Shown here in pieces: positions 7,433-17,348 of a stretch of 64,000 bases of DNA (position 1 is the first letter of the stretch; the number at the start of each line of letters is the position of its first letter). The notes beneath the pieces are model-generated. The model was not told where the DNA came from. It ran no database searches and saw nothing but the letters and a program-made list of their open reading frames with translations. This DNA comes from Natronobacterium haloterrestre (GTDB taxonomy: Archaea > Halobacteriota > Halobacteria > Halobacteriales > Natrialbaceae): the NCBI RefSeq assembly GCF_900112205.1, contig NZ_FOKW01000001.1:248001-312000 (forward strand). The letters run 5' to 3'. The position numbers and the translations under genes are program-made.

Positions 7433-8749
7433 TCAGTCGGAAGCGTCCGACCCGCTCGCCGGCGAGGGCGGCTCGCCCGACCCCGCGTCCGTCTCGAGGT
7501 CGCCCCCCTCCTCGAGACCCTGGAGGTACCTGATCCGGTCCGGAATCGGCGGGTGCGTGTAGTGAAACGTCGCATAGAGCGGATGGGGGAACGGGTTCGA
7601 GAGGTTCTCCGAGGCCAGCCGACACAGCGCCTCGATCAACGGCTCGCCGTCGCCCATCACGTCCGTCGCGAAGGCGTCGGCCTCGCGTTCGTGGGCGAGC
7701 GAGAGCCGGTTCTCGAGCGGGCTGGCGAGTTTCGCGAGCGGCTGGATCCAGAGCGCGCCGACCGCCAGCCCGGCGTAGGCCGTCTCGGGCAGGTCGAACA
7801 TCGTGTACAGCCACGTCGTCTCGAGCAACAGCCACAGGACCGCGAAGACGGCCCCGACCCGGACGACCCCGGCGGCGAATTGCTTCCAGATGTGGGCCCG
7901 CTTCCAGTGGGCGAGTTCGTGGGCCAGCACCGCCTGGATCTCCTCCCGGTCCATGGTCTCGACGAGCGTGTCGAACAGCACGACCCGTTTGGTCCGGCCG
8001 AAGCCGATGAAGTAGGCGTTGGCGTGTGAGGAGCGCTTGCTCGCGTCCATGACGTAGACGTCGTCACAGGAGAAGCCAGCCCGCTCGAAGACGCGTTCGA
8101 CCGCTCGCCGCAGGTCCCCGGACTCGATCGGCTCGAAGTCGTTGAAAAGCGGCGCGATCACGCGCGGGTAGATGACGAGCATCGACAGCGAGAACGCGGC
8201 GTAGAGCCCGACTGCGGCCAGCCACCAGTAGGTCGGGACCGCCGCCACGAACCAGAGCACGCCGGCCGCGAGGGCGGCCGCGAAGACGACGCCAAGTGCA
8301 GTCCCAAGGACCGCGTCGCGAACGAAGAGGCCGGGCGTCGTCTCGTTGAAGTCGAACCGTTCCTCGATCACGAAGGTGTCGTACGCGTCGAACGGCAGCG
8401 ACAGGAGCCTGAGCGCGACGACCGCGCCCGCGAAGAAGACGACGCCGGTGAGCACGGGGCCGTACCCCAGCCCCTCGAGCAGGGCGACGATCTCGGCGAG
8501 CGCGCCCGAATAGAGCGCCGCGAGCACGACGGCGACGCCCAGCCACGTGCGGACCTGCGAGAGCAGCGTCTTCGATCGCTGGTAGTCGATCACCCGATCG
8601 AGGTCCCCGAGGTCCAGACGCTTTTCGACCCAGTCGCGTTCCCGCTCGAGCGCCCGCCGCCCGTGGCGGACGTTCAGAACGGCCAGGACGCTGAAGAAGG
8701 CCGTCGTGCCGACGAACAGGAGCAGAAACAGGGCGTGGTACGCGAGCAT
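7433..8749 (-). CDS. M48 (Ste24/CAAX-type) membrane metalloprotease
   Basis: A 438-residue integral membrane zinc protease. The zinc motif HELAH is at residues 277-281, with the third ligand in SLAHEREADAFA near residue 325. The sequence before it, ERFDFNETTPGLFVRD, matches the Ste24 pattern and distinguishes it from HtpX. Several membrane segments are visible (about 5-25, 68-90, 98-117, 147-170, 175-196 and 290-330). Ste24 relatives process prenylated or membrane proteins; the archaeal substrate is unknown. The C-terminus is acidic (GSGEPPSPASGSDASD). Confidence 0.9.
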   Translation of the reverse strand: MLAYHALFLLLFVGTTAFFSVLAVLNVRHGRRALERERDWVEKRLDLGDLDRVIDYQRSKTLLSQVRTWLGVAVVLAALYSGALAEIVALLEGLGYGPVLTGVVFFAGAVVALRLLSLPFDAYDTFVIEERFDFNETTPGLFVRDAVLGTALGVVFAAALAAGVLWFVAAVPTYWWLAAVGLYAAFSLSMLVIYPRVIAPLFNDFEPIESGDLRRAVERVFERAGFSCDDVYVMDASKRSSHANAYFIGFGRTKRVVLFDTLVETMDREEIQAVLAHELAHWKRAHIWKQFAAGVVRVGAVFAVLWLLLETTWLYTMFDLPETAYAGLAVGALWIQPLAKLASPLENRLSLAHEREADAFATDVMGDGEPLIEALCRLASENLSNPFPHPLYATFHYTHPPIPDRIRYLQGLEEGGDLETDAGSGEPPSPASGSDASD

Positions 8750-8839
8750 GTTGGGTCCGTTGGTGTGGGAACGGATTAAGGTTCCTTCGTGCTCGCTTTC
8801 GATCCTCGGCGTCCGTCGCGTCCGCTCGAGTCTCCGGGA

Positions 8840-10213
8840 TCAGTCGTCGGCCGGCGCTCGCCGCTCGCCCTCGAGCAGCGGCGTCCCGTCGGCCTTCGGC
8901 CCGAGTCGCGGGCCGAATGGAGGGTCGTCGGGGTCGACGACCCGTCGCTTCTCGTAGTCGGTCGACCGCTCGACGGGGATCCGGCCGATGGAGGTGATCA
9001 TCTCGACGTAGTCCCGGAACGACCGGAACTCGCCGTAGTCGCCGCCCGCGCGCTTGGTGATCTCCTCGGAGAGGATCGTCCCCATGAAGTCGTCGGCCCC
9101 GCAGTTCAGCATCTTCAGCCCCTGCTCGTCGCCGTATTTCACCCAGGAGGACTGAATGTGGTCGACGTTATCGAGGAACAGTCGCGAGACGGCGATCAGC
9201 AGTTCGTCCTCGTCGTCGCTCGCGCCGCCGTCGATCACGCCCTGCTCGTACAGTGGCGTGTTCCGGTGGACGAACGAGAGGGGGACGAACTCCGTGATGT
9301 TGCCGGTCCGGTCCTGCAGGTCCCGGACCCGTTTCAGGTGGAGCGCGCGGTGGGCCTCGTTCTCGACGTGGCCGTACATGATCGTCGCCGTCATCCCCAG
9401 GCCGACCTCGGCCGCGGCCTCCATCGCCTCGAGCCAGTCGTCGGTGCGGATCTTCCCGGGGCAGATGACGTCCCGGACCTCGTCGACGAGGATTTCGGCG
9501 GCGGTCCCCGGCACCGTATCGAGGCCGGCGTCCTTCAGCCGGCGGTAGACCTCCTCGTACGACCAGTCGGTCCCCCGGCGGGCGTGGTAGGCCTCCTCGG
9601 GCGTCATCGAGTGGACGTGGACCCCGTCGACGCTCATCGCCGCGATCTGGTCGACGTACGTGCCGGGGTTCGTCTCGTAGACCTCGGGCGGCTTGTAGTT
9701 GATCTCCTTTGGCTCGGGGTGGGCCTCGAGGAGTTCCCTGTGCTCGTCGTCGAGGGCGAACGCGGGGTGAAGCCCCGAGACCGAGCAGACCTCGTAGATC
9801 CCCCGCTCGACGGCGTCGGCGACGATCTCGCGGGACTCGGCCGGCGTCTTCGTGAACCCGGCCGTCTCGACGTCGGCGTCCCGCTCGAAGGTGCGGGCGG
9901 TGTCCTTGAAATTACAGAACAGGCAGCCGACGTTACAGGCGGTGGTGACGTTGTTGTTGAGGTTCGCCGTGAAGGTGACTTCGTCGCCGACGACCTCGGC
10001 CCGGCGCCGATCCGCGGCCTCGAGGACGCGTTCCTTGCGCCGGCGGTCGATCCCGTCGGTGTCGGTCCCGGTGGTGAGCAACTCGACGGCATCGTCGACG
10101 GTGAGCCGATCGCCGTCGCGGGCCTTTTCGAGGGCGTTCTCGAACGACTGATCGGTCTCGGGAACGTGCTCGAACGAGAGGTCAGCCTCGATCTCGGTCA
10201 CCGGGGAACCCAT
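8840..10213 (-). CDS. cofH: F420 biosynthesis radical SAM protein, FO synthase subunit 2 (CofH)
   Basis: With CofG, CofH joins tyrosine to a ribityl-diaminouracil to make FO, the deazaflavin core of F420. It is 457 residues long. The radical SAM cluster ligands C93, C97 and C100 (CNVGCLFC) follow the conserved NLNNNVTTA. SVSGLHPAF, YHARRGTDWSYEEV and GKIRTDDWLEAMEAA are typical of the CofH/MqnC branch. cofG is not in the window; in haloarchaea the subunits are often separated. The C-terminal tail is short and acidic. MqnC is the nearest alternative, but menaquinone genes are absent here and the N-terminal half fits CofH. Confidence 0.85.
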   Translation of the reverse strand: MGSPVTEIEADLSFEHVPETDQSFENALEKARDGDRLTVDDAVELLTTGTDTDGIDRRRKERVLEAADRRRAEVVGDEVTFTANLNNNVTTACNVGCLFCNFKDTARTFERDADVETAGFTKTPAESREIVADAVERGIYEVCSVSGLHPAFALDDEHRELLEAHPEPKEINYKPPEVYETNPGTYVDQIAAMSVDGVHVHSMTPEEAYHARRGTDWSYEEVYRRLKDAGLDTVPGTAAEILVDEVRDVICPGKIRTDDWLEAMEAAAEVGLGMTATIMYGHVENEAHRALHLKRVRDLQDRTGNITEFVPLSFVHRNTPLYEQGVIDGGASDDEDELLIAVSRLFLDNVDHIQSSWVKYGDEQGLKMLNCGADDFMGTILSEEITKRAGGDYGEFRSFRDYVEMITSIGRIPVERSTDYEKRRVVDPDDPPFGPRLGPKADGTPLLEGERRAPADD

Positions 10214-10356
10214 CGGAGTAACGATGCCGGTACAGCGAGAAAAGGGTGATGGATCGGGCGACCCGTTTCGTTCCGTTCGAACTCGAACCGCCCCACTGCG
10301 CGTTCGCGGGGTCTCGCTCGCGTCGTTCGAGCGGATCGGGACGTCGACGCTGCGCC

Positions 10357-12936
10357 TTACTCCTCGTCGGCCGACCCGTCTCGCACCTCGAGGTCGGTCT
10401 CCTCCTCGTACGTGAGGAGTTCGCCATCCGAATCGCCCGTATCGATCTCACTGCTCGAGTCGTCCGTATCGATCGCGTCGTCGGCGTTCACCTCCGTGAC
10501 GCCCTCGAGTCGGCCGGCCACGTCCTCGCCGTCGGCCTCTTCGCCGTCCACGTCGAACGCCTCGAGGGAGTCGCGCAGTTCCTCGGCGAGTTCGGTCTGT
10601 GTTTGCGCGCCGGAGGCGACCTCGGCGATCGTCGCGGTCTGTTCTTCGACGGCCGCGGCGACGTTCTCGGTCTCGTCTTTCGTCTCCTCGCTGACGTCGG
10701 TGACTTCGTCGACCATCGTGACGACCCGTTCGCTGGCCCGGGCCTGCTCGTCGGTCGCCTCGTCGATCGACTGGACCCCGGCGTTGGCCTCCGCGACCTG
10801 CTCGGTGATCGCCTCGATCGCTTCGATTCCCTCGCCGACGACCTCGCTCCCGTTCTCGACGCGTTCCTGCATGCGCTCGATCTCGTCGACGGTCTCCTCG
10901 ACGGAGCGTTCGACCTCGGAGATGCGGTCGTCGACCTCCTTGGTCGCCTCGGCGGTCTCCTCGGCGAGCGATTTGACTTCGTCGGCGACGACGGCGAACC
11001 CGTCGCCCTCGCTCCCTGCGGCGGCGGCCTCGATCGAGGCGTTCAGCGCCAGCAGGTTCGTCTGGCCGGCGATGTCGTCGATCAGATCGACGATCTCGCG
11101 GATCTCGCCCATCTCGTCGTCCAGTTGCTCGATCCGGTCGGTGATCGCCGCCGTTCGGTCCTCGAGCCGATCCATCTCCGACCGGATCTCGCTGCTGGCT
11201 TCGCCGGCCGCCTCGGCGCGATCGGCGGCTTCCTCCGAGACCGAGGCGACGTCGTCCGCGGTGGAAGCGATCTCCTCGACCGTGGCGGAGAGGTCGTTCA
11301 TCTCGCCGTAGACCTCCTGGAACCGCTGGCTCTGTTCGGCGGTAGCCGTGGCGATCTCGTCGGCGGAGGTGCTGACCTCGGTACTGGCCTGTTCGATCTC
11401 CTCGACGCGGGCGGTTACGTCCCGGCTGACGCGGTCGACCTCTTCGGCCATCCCCTGAATATCGAGGACGGTCCGCTCGAGGTCCTCGAGCATCTCGTTG
11501 AACGCGGCTGCGATCTCGGCGAGGGCGTCGTTGTCGACGTTCTCGTCGAGTCGGCGAGTGAAGTCACCGTCGGCGGCGTCGGCCATCACGTCCGCGAACT
11601 CCCCGGCCTTGCGCTCGAGGCGCTGGGCGAGTTCTTCGGCCTCGCGACGGGCCTCCGCGGCTTGCTCCTGGGACGCCTCGGCTTCGGCCTTCGACGCCTC
11701 GAGATCGTCGATGTAACTCTCGAGGTCGGCTCGCATCGTCTCGAGGGAGTCGCCGAGCCCGCCGGGCACGTCGCGTTCGAGGGCGGGATCGTCGAACTCC
11801 TGGCGGGCGATGGCGTCGGCCTGGTCGGCGGCCGTCTCGAGGTACGACTGGATGCCGTCGAAGGCGGTCCGAACCTGTCCGACCTCGTCGATCCGGCCGT
11901 CGTCCTCGATCGTGATGCTCGTATCGCCCTCCGAAAGGCGGGTCGCGTCCTCGGCGAGTCCCTCGAGGGCCTTGGCGGTCGAGCGGCCGATCGTCGCGCC
12001 GATGACCAGGAAGCCGGCCAGCGCGATCGAGATGATGACGATCAGCGACCCCGCGACGTCGTCGACCAGCGCGTAAGCACTCGACTGTGGCGCGTGCGTG
12101 ACGAGGAGCCAGTCGGTGTTCGGCACTGGCGCGTACGCGACGACGTCGTCCGCGTCGTCGAACTCGGTCGACCCCGGGCCGCTCCGTCCCTGTTCGATCA
12201 CTCGGCTGTCGGGACCGTCGCGGTACGTCGAGAGCACGGCGTCGCTCTCGTTTGCAAGCATCACGTTCCCGTCCGACGCGTCGATGACCTCGGTCATGCT
12301 GCCCTCGATCGACTCGGCGAACGTTTCCGAGACGCCGTCGACCGACACGACGATCATCACCGCCGCGTCCTCTCCCTCGATGGGGCCGAAGAACGCCATC
12401 ACGGGCTCGCCGTTCGACTCGTAGACGTCCGAGTGTGTCGCGCGTCCGTCGGCGATGTAGCTGCCGTCGAACTCGTGTTCCTCGACGTAGCCGACTTCGC
12501 GCTCGTGGACGTCGACCCCCAGTTCCGCGAGGTCCGTCCCCACCACAGCCTCGTCGGTGCTGTGTTCGATCTCGTTGGACTCGAGGTCGACGTAGTGGAG
12601 TCGTTGCACCTCGTCGGGCATGAACGTCAACTCGTTTTTCAGCGCGGTGTTGATCCCGATGTCGGAGCTGCCGGCCAGGTCGGCGTCGCCGTCGGAGGCG
12701 AGCGCGGCCGCCTGCTGTTCCTGTGTTTCGATCCAGGAGCCGATCTCGTCGGCCTCGAGTTCGGCCGTCAGTTCCATCTCCGACTGTACGTCGGCGGTGA
12801 TCTCCTCGGAGATATCGACGTAGTAGAACCCGGCGACCCCCAGCGTGACGAGCAACACGAGAACGATGACGAGTCCGAACTTCGCCACGTAGCTTCGTCG
12901 GAGGGGATCCGGAACGAGTCCCTGCAAACCAGCCAT
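10357..12936 (-). CDS. Halobacterial transducer (methyl-accepting chemotaxis protein) A
   Basis: An 859-residue transducer for taxis. It has an N-terminal helix ([20 protein letters not shown]), an extracellular sensor of about 250 residues resembling a Cache-type domain ([17 protein letters not shown] at its end), a second helix (about 280-300), HAMP ([32 protein letters not shown]) with a second HAMP-like stretch, and a long coiled coil containing the hairpin tip [26 protein letters not shown]. It ends in an acidic tail. ATG at 12936 ([20 protein letters not shown]) is chosen because the downstream paralogue begins equivalently; an upstream in-frame ATG at 12993 adds an unlikely leader. The ligand is unknown. 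Transducer B lies about 140 nt away on the same strand. Confidence 0.92.
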   Translation of the reverse strand: MAGLQGLVPDPLRRSYVAKFGLVIVLVLLVTLGVAGFYYVDISEEITADVQSEMELTAELEADEIGSWIETQEQQAAALASDGDADLAGSSDIGINTALKNELTFMPDEVQRLHYVDLESNEIEHSTDEAVVGTDLAELGVDVHEREVGYVEEHEFDGSYIADGRATHSDVYESNGEPVMAFFGPIEGEDAAVMIVVSVDGVSETFAESIEGSMTEVIDASDGNVMLANESDAVLSTYRDGPDSRVIEQGRSGPGSTEFDDADDVVAYAPVPNTDWLLVTHAPQSSAYALVDDVAGSLIVIISIALAGFLVIGATIGRSTAKALEGLAEDATRLSEGDTSITIEDDGRIDEVGQVRTAFDGIQSYLETAADQADAIARQEFDDPALERDVPGGLGDSLETMRADLESYIDDLEASKAEAEASQEQAAEARREAEELAQRLERKAGEFADVMADAADGDFTRRLDENVDNDALAEIAAAFNEMLEDLERTVLDIQGMAEEVDRVSRDVTARVEEIEQASTEVSTSADEIATATAEQSQRFQEVYGEMNDLSATVEEIASTADDVASVSEEAADRAEAAGEASSEIRSEMDRLEDRTAAITDRIEQLDDEMGEIREIVDLIDDIAGQTNLLALNASIEAAAAGSEGDGFAVVADEVKSLAEETAEATKEVDDRISEVERSVEETVDEIERMQERVENGSEVVGEGIEAIEAITEQVAEANAGVQSIDEATDEQARASERVVTMVDEVTDVSEETKDETENVAAAVEEQTATIAEVASGAQTQTELAEELRDSLEAFDVDGEEADGEDVAGRLEGVTEVNADDAIDTDDSSSEIDTGDSDGELLTYEEETDLEVRDGSADEE

Positions 12937-13078
12937 TTCCCGGAGGATTCGACTACGGTACAAAAGCAGTTGTGGCCCCGGGAGTGTGAGCACCCCGCAC
13001 GAGTCGGCGGCGATCGGGTCTCTCCGGGACTATCGCCCCGGCACTGATCCCGGCCCCGGCACCGACCCCGACCACGCA

Positions 13079-15748
13079 TCACTCGTCGGTCGTCGCGGGA
13101 ACGTCGGAGACCTCGTCCGGCCCGTCCGCGTCCCCGTCCGGTTCGGACTCGTCTCCCGAGGGTTCGGCATCCGTACCGTTCCCCGAGGCGTCCGCGTCGC
13201 TTGCCGTGCCGCCTCCATCGACATCGTCCTCGTCCCACTCGAGGGGTGCGTCGTCGGTCGCGTTCTCGGTTTCTTTCTCGCCCTCGCGTTCACCGTCGCC
13301 CCCGTCGTCAGCCCCTTCGTCCACGTCGAACGCCTCGAGGGAGTCGCGCAGTTCCTCGGCGAGTTCGGTCTGGGTCTGTGCGCCGGAGGCGACTTCGGCG
13401 ATCGTCGCGGTCTGTTCTTCGACGGCCGCGGCGACGTTCTCGGTCTCGTCTTTCGTCTCCTCGCTGTTTTCGGTCGCCTCGTCGACCATCGTGACGACCC
13501 GTTCGCTGGCCCGGGCCTGCTCGTCGGTCGCCTCGTCGATCGACTGGACGCCCTCGTTCGCCTCGTCTACCCGATCGGTGATCGCGTCGATCGCCTCGAT
13601 CCCGTCGTCGACGACGTCGACCCCGCGGTCGACCTGCCGGCGCATGCGTTCGATCTCGTCGACGGTCTCCTCGACGGAGCGTTCGACCTCGGAGATGCGG
13701 TCGTCGACCTCCTGGGTCGCCTCGGCGGTCTCCTCGGCCAGCGACTTGACCTCGTCCGCGACGACGGCGAACCCGTCGCCCTCGCTCCCTGCGGCGGCGG
13801 CCTCGATCGAGGCGTTCAGCGCCAGCAGGTTCGTCTGACCGGCGATGTCGTCGATCAGATCGACGATCTCGCGGATCTCGCCCATCTCGTCGTCCAGTTG
13901 CTCGATCCGGTCGGTGATCGCCGCCGTTCGGTCCTCGAGCCGATCCATCTCCGACCGGATCTCGCTGCTGGCTTCGCCGGCCGCCTCGGCCTGCTCAGCC
14001 GCCCGCTCGGAGACGGTCGCGACGTCGTCGGTCGTCGACGCGATCTCCTCGACCGTGGCGGAGAGGTCGTTCATCTCGCCGTAGACCTCCTGGAACCGCT
14101 GGCTCTGTTCGGCGGTGGCGGTCGCGATCTCGTCGGCGGAGGTGCTGACCTCGGTACTGGCCTGTTCGATCTCCTCGACGCGGGCGGTCACGTCCCGGCT
14201 GACGCGATCCACTTCCTCCGCCAGATCCTGAATATCGAGGACGGTCCGCTCGAGATCCTCGAGCATCTCGTTGAACGCGGCTGCGATCTCGGCGAGGGCG
14301 TCGTTGTCGACGTTCTCGTCGAGTCGGCGGGTGAAATCACCGTCGGCGGCGTCGGCCATCACGTCCGCGAACTCCCCGGCCTTGCGCTCGAGGCGCTGGG
14401 CGAGTTCTTCGGCCTCGCGACGGGCCTCGGCGGCCTCCTCGCGAGAGGCTTCGGCCTCGGCCTTCGACGCCTCCAGGTCCTCGATGGATCGCTCGAGGTC
14501 TGTTCGCATCGTCTCGAGGGAGTCGCCGAGCCCGCCGGGCACGTCGCGTTCGAGGGCGGGATCGTCGAACTCCTGGCGGGCGATGGCGTCGGCCTGGTCG
14601 GCGGCCGTCTCGAGGTACGACTGGATGCCGTCGAAGGCGGTCCGAACCTGTCCGACCTCGTCGATCCGGCCGTCGTCTGCGACCTCGACGTCGGTCGCGC
14701 CCTCGGAGATCGCCGCGGCGTTGTCGGCCAGGTCGTCGAGCGCGTGGGCCGTCGAGCGCCCGATCGTCGCCCCGACGACCAGCAGGCCGCCGACGGCGAT
14801 CGCGATCAACGTAAGCAGCGACGTGGCGACCTCGTCGGCCAGTGCGTACGCGTTGCTCTCCGGGGCGTGGGTGGCGAGCACCCAGTCCGTCTCGGGCACC
14901 GTGGCGTAGCCGACCAGTTCGTCGGTGTCGTCGTACTCGAGCACACCGGAGCCGTCGTCGTCCTCGCTCTCGTTGACTGACTCGCCAGCCTCGTGGGTGA
15001 CACTGTCGATGAGCGCACTCTCCTCCCCTTCGCGGTAGGTCTCGCCGATCGCGGCGTCGTCCTCGGCGAGCAATACGGCCGTGCTTTTGACGTCGACGAC
15101 CCGGGTGTGGCCGCCCTCCACCGGCTCCTCGAACTCGGCCGCCAGCTCCGTCGCGGAGGCTACCACCATCACGGCAGTCTCCCCGTCCCCGGCGCGCTCG
15201 ACCGGACTGAGGAAGGCGATGACCGCGTTGCCGTCGTATTCGAACGCGTCCGTGTACGTCGAATCGACGTTCAGATTGCCGCTGTACTCCCGCTCGACGA
15301 CCGTGTCCTTGACCGGGAGGTGGATCGTCATCCCGTACTCCGAGACGTCCGTCCCGACCGCGTTCGCGTCGCTGCTGTGGACGATCTCGTCGTTCGCCAG
15401 GTCCACGTGGTGGATCGCAATGACGGCGTCCCCGGCACCCCGTTGCTCCTCGGCAAGCCGTGTCTCGATGTCCTCGTCCGAACCCCGCTCGAGGACGGTC
15501 GTCCCTGCGATCGAACGGGCGACCTCCTCGTGGCTCTCGAGCAGGCTCGAGAGTTCGCTCGCTTCGTCGCTCGTCGCCAGTTCCACCTCGCTCTGGACGT
15601 TCGCGGTGATCTCCCCCGTGATGTCGACGTAGAAGAACAAAGCGGCGGCGACCGTCACGACGAGCACGACGCAGATGACCAGGGCGAACTTCGCGACGTA
15701 ACTCGACCGAATCCGGTCAGGAAGGAGCCGCTGGAGTCGTGATGTCAT
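13079..15748 (-). CDS. Halobacterial transducer (methyl-accepting chemotaxis protein) B, tandem paralogue of A
   Basis: An 889-residue transducer with the same layout as A: helix (about 20-40), Cache-like extracellular sensor ([19 protein letters not shown] near its end), second helix, double HAMP, coiled-coil signalling domain and acidic tail. Sensor regions are alignable but clearly diverged, and B has an insert before the second helix ([16 protein letters not shown]). From [22 protein letters not shown] to the C-terminal [12 protein letters not shown] the two proteins are almost identical, including silent positions over long stretches. B therefore probably senses a different ligand and feeds the same CheA/CheW. 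Transcription runs B then A, so co-expression is possible. The ATG at 15748 places [17 protein letters not shown] directly before the first helix. Confidence 0.92.
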   Translation of the reverse strand: MTSRLQRLLPDRIRSSYVAKFALVICVVLVVTVAAALFFYVDITGEITANVQSEVELATSDEASELSSLLESHEEVARSIAGTTVLERGSDEDIETRLAEEQRGAGDAVIAIHHVDLANDEIVHSSDANAVGTDVSEYGMTIHLPVKDTVVEREYSGNLNVDSTYTDAFEYDGNAVIAFLSPVERAGDGETAVMVVASATELAAEFEEPVEGGHTRVVDVKSTAVLLAEDDAAIGETYREGEESALIDSVTHEAGESVNESEDDDGSGVLEYDDTDELVGYATVPETDWVLATHAPESNAYALADEVATSLLTLIAIAVGGLLVVGATIGRSTAHALDDLADNAAAISEGATDVEVADDGRIDEVGQVRTAFDGIQSYLETAADQADAIARQEFDDPALERDVPGGLGDSLETMRTDLERSIEDLEASKAEAEASREEAAEARREAEELAQRLERKAGEFADVMADAADGDFTRRLDENVDNDALAEIAAAFNEMLEDLERTVLDIQDLAEEVDRVSRDVTARVEEIEQASTEVSTSADEIATATAEQSQRFQEVYGEMNDLSATVEEIASTTDDVATVSERAAEQAEAAGEASSEIRSEMDRLEDRTAAITDRIEQLDDEMGEIREIVDLIDDIAGQTNLLALNASIEAAAAGSEGDGFAVVADEVKSLAEETAEATQEVDDRISEVERSVEETVDEIERMRRQVDRGVDVVDDGIEAIDAITDRVDEANEGVQSIDEATDEQARASERVVTMVDEATENSEETKDETENVAAAVEEQTATIAEVASGAQTQTELAEELRDSLEAFDVDEGADDGGDGEREGEKETENATDDAPLEWDEDDVDGGGTASDADASGNGTDAEPSGDESEPDGDADGPDEVSDVPATTDE

Positions 15749-15869
15749 TTACCAAGAGCTTCTTTCCATCCCAGAAAGAGATTATGGCCGGACTCGCGGC
15801 CGAACCGGCGGGACCGACCCTGCGATCGATACTGAAACCTTCTTGAGGGATCACCACGCGGGTTCGGGT

Positions 15870-15911
15870 ATGTACGACGGCGACCGTACCGCCGCCGGGT
15901 GGCAGCCGTGA
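15870..15911 (+). other. 13-codon mini-ORF overlapping the purC start
   Basis: ATG at 15870 opens a 13-codon frame ([13 protein letters not shown]) whose TGA overlaps the GTG proposed as the purC start (GTGA). It may be a leader for coupled translation, or chance. Confidence 0.25.
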
Positions 15912-16933
15912 CGAGCGTCAAGGAGTTCCGGATCGAAACGCCCGCGACCGAGAGCCGACTCGGCCGAGGGTCGTTCGTCTTCACCGACGACTACTCCGTC
16001 TTCGACTGGGGGAAGATGCCCGACACGATCCCCCGGAAGGGCGCGAGTCTCTGTGCGATGGGCGCGTACAACTTCGAGCGCCTCGAGTCGGCGGGGATCC
16101 CGACCCACTACCGGGGGGTCGTCCCCGACGACGCGGACGAACCCGTTCCCCTCGAGGAGGTCGACGAACCGCCCCGCGAGATGGCTATCGAGTTGACGCA
16201 GGTTCCCGACCTCCCCAACGACGGCCGCGAATACGACTACGACAGCTATCACGCCGACGCCGGCGAGAACTACCTGATCCCCCTCGAGGTCGTCTTCCGC
16301 AACCGGGTCCCCGTCGGCTCCAGCCTCCGACGGCGCACCGACCCCGCCGACCACGGCCTCGACCTCGATAGCTGGCCGAACGAACCCGTCGACCTCGAGG
16401 AGCCGGTCGTCGAGTTCTCGACGAAGTACGAGGAGAGCGACCGCTACCTCGACCGCCAAGAGGCCGACGCCATCGCCGGACGGGCCGCGATCGACGACCT
16501 CGAGGCGCTCGCCCGCGAGGTCAACCGGATCGTCACCGACCGCGCCGAGGAAGCCGGGCTCGACCACCAGGACGGCAAGATCGAGTGTTGCTACTACGAC
16601 GGCGAGATCCGCGTCGCCGACGTCGTCGGCACCTTCGACGAGAACCGCTTCAGCTACGAGGGTACCCAGCTCTCGAAGGAAGTGCTGCGCCAGTACCACA
16701 AGCGCACCCAACCCGAGTGGGTCCAGGCCGTCGAACAGGCCAAAGCCGAGGCGAAACACGAGGGCGTCGCCGACTGGAAGTCCCTCTGTGACGAAACGCC
16801 CGACCCGCTCGAGGAGAGCGTCCTCGAGACCGCAAGCGACATGTACTGTGCCGGGGCCAATGCCTACATCGGCAGAGAGCTGTTCGACGCGCCGCCGCTC
16901 TCGAAGGCGATCGGTGCCGTCCGCCGGCTGTAG
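15908..16933 (+). CDS. purC: Phosphoribosylaminoimidazole-succinocarboxamide synthase (PurC)
   Basis: SAICAR synthase joins CAIR and aspartate in the eighth step of IMP synthesis. It is 341 residues, longer than bacterial PurC as in other haloarchaea. TSVKEFRIE begins the protein, [24 protein letters not shown] and [13 protein letters not shown] form the ATP-binding N-domain, [19 protein letters not shown] is the conserved substrate strand, and [13 protein letters not shown] with [16 protein letters not shown] are C-terminal motifs. The start is a GTG at 15908, chosen from the family N-terminus; another in-frame GTG lies at 15899. A 13-codon frame ends over this start. Other purine genes lie 2.4-5 kb downstream. 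Confidence 0.93.
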   Translation: MTSVKEFRIETPATESRLGRGSFVFTDDYSVFDWGKMPDTIPRKGASLCAMGAYNFERLESAGIPTHYRGVVPDDADEPVPLEEVDEPPREMAIELTQVPDLPNDGREYDYDSYHADAGENYLIPLEVVFRNRVPVGSSLRRRTDPADHGLDLDSWPNEPVDLEEPVVEFSTKYEESDRYLDRQEADAIAGRAAIDDLEALAREVNRIVTDRAEEAGLDHQDGKIECCYYDGEIRVADVVGTFDENRFSYEGTQLSKEVLRQYHKRTQPEWVQAVEQAKAEAKHEGVADWKSLCDETPDPLEESVLETASDMYCAGANAYIGRELFDAPPLSKAIGAVRRL

Positions 16934-17025
16934 CTGGCGGCCGACCGTTATTTTGCGGCTAGTTACCGAACGACGCGGTAGAAGGTATCGTCCGTACCGA
17001 TTCCGGGCGAATCAGTAACCCTCAT

Positions 17026-17271
17026 ATGCTGGGGGACCTCACCCTGAAGCACGAAATGACCGTTCCCATCAGTTCCGTGCCGGCGAGTATCGTTCCGTTC
17101 GATCCGACGATCGGCGTCGCGGCCGTCGCCAGCATCATGCTGACCGTGTTCATCGCCGCCATGACGTTCCTGGCCCTGGCACCCGTCGTCTCCGAGACGT
17201 GGAACCAGCGACTGACGGGTTCCCCGCAGGGAGGCCCGTCGCTCGAGGCCGAGGCGAACGAGACCGACTGA
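17026..17271 (+). CDS. Small membrane protein, unknown family
   Basis: An 81-residue frame with one clear membrane helix (about residues 28-53, PTIGVAAVASIMLTVFIAAM...) and a polar, acidic C-terminus. ATG at 17056 (MTVPISSVPASI) is an alternative start. I do not recognise it. It sits 92 nt after purC and converges with the acetamidase gene. Confidence 0.5.
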   Translation: MLGDLTLKHEMTVPISSVPASIVPFDPTIGVAAVASIMLTVFIAAMTFLALAPVVSETWNQRLTGSPQGGPSLEAEANETD

Positions 17272-17348
17272 GTTTCGCCATCGATGGCTGCGTTCGCGGC
17301 CCCGGTTCCTGATCTCCGATTCGTTTCCCTATCTTTTCTCACCGGTCG

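Noticed and set aside
10246..15742. Very long plus-strand open frames opposite the transducer genes
   Set aside because: They are mirror frames of acidic GC-rich genes (antisense of Glu/Asp/Ala codons gives Leu/Arg/Val-rich nonsense). The minus-strand products have recognisable transducer domains.
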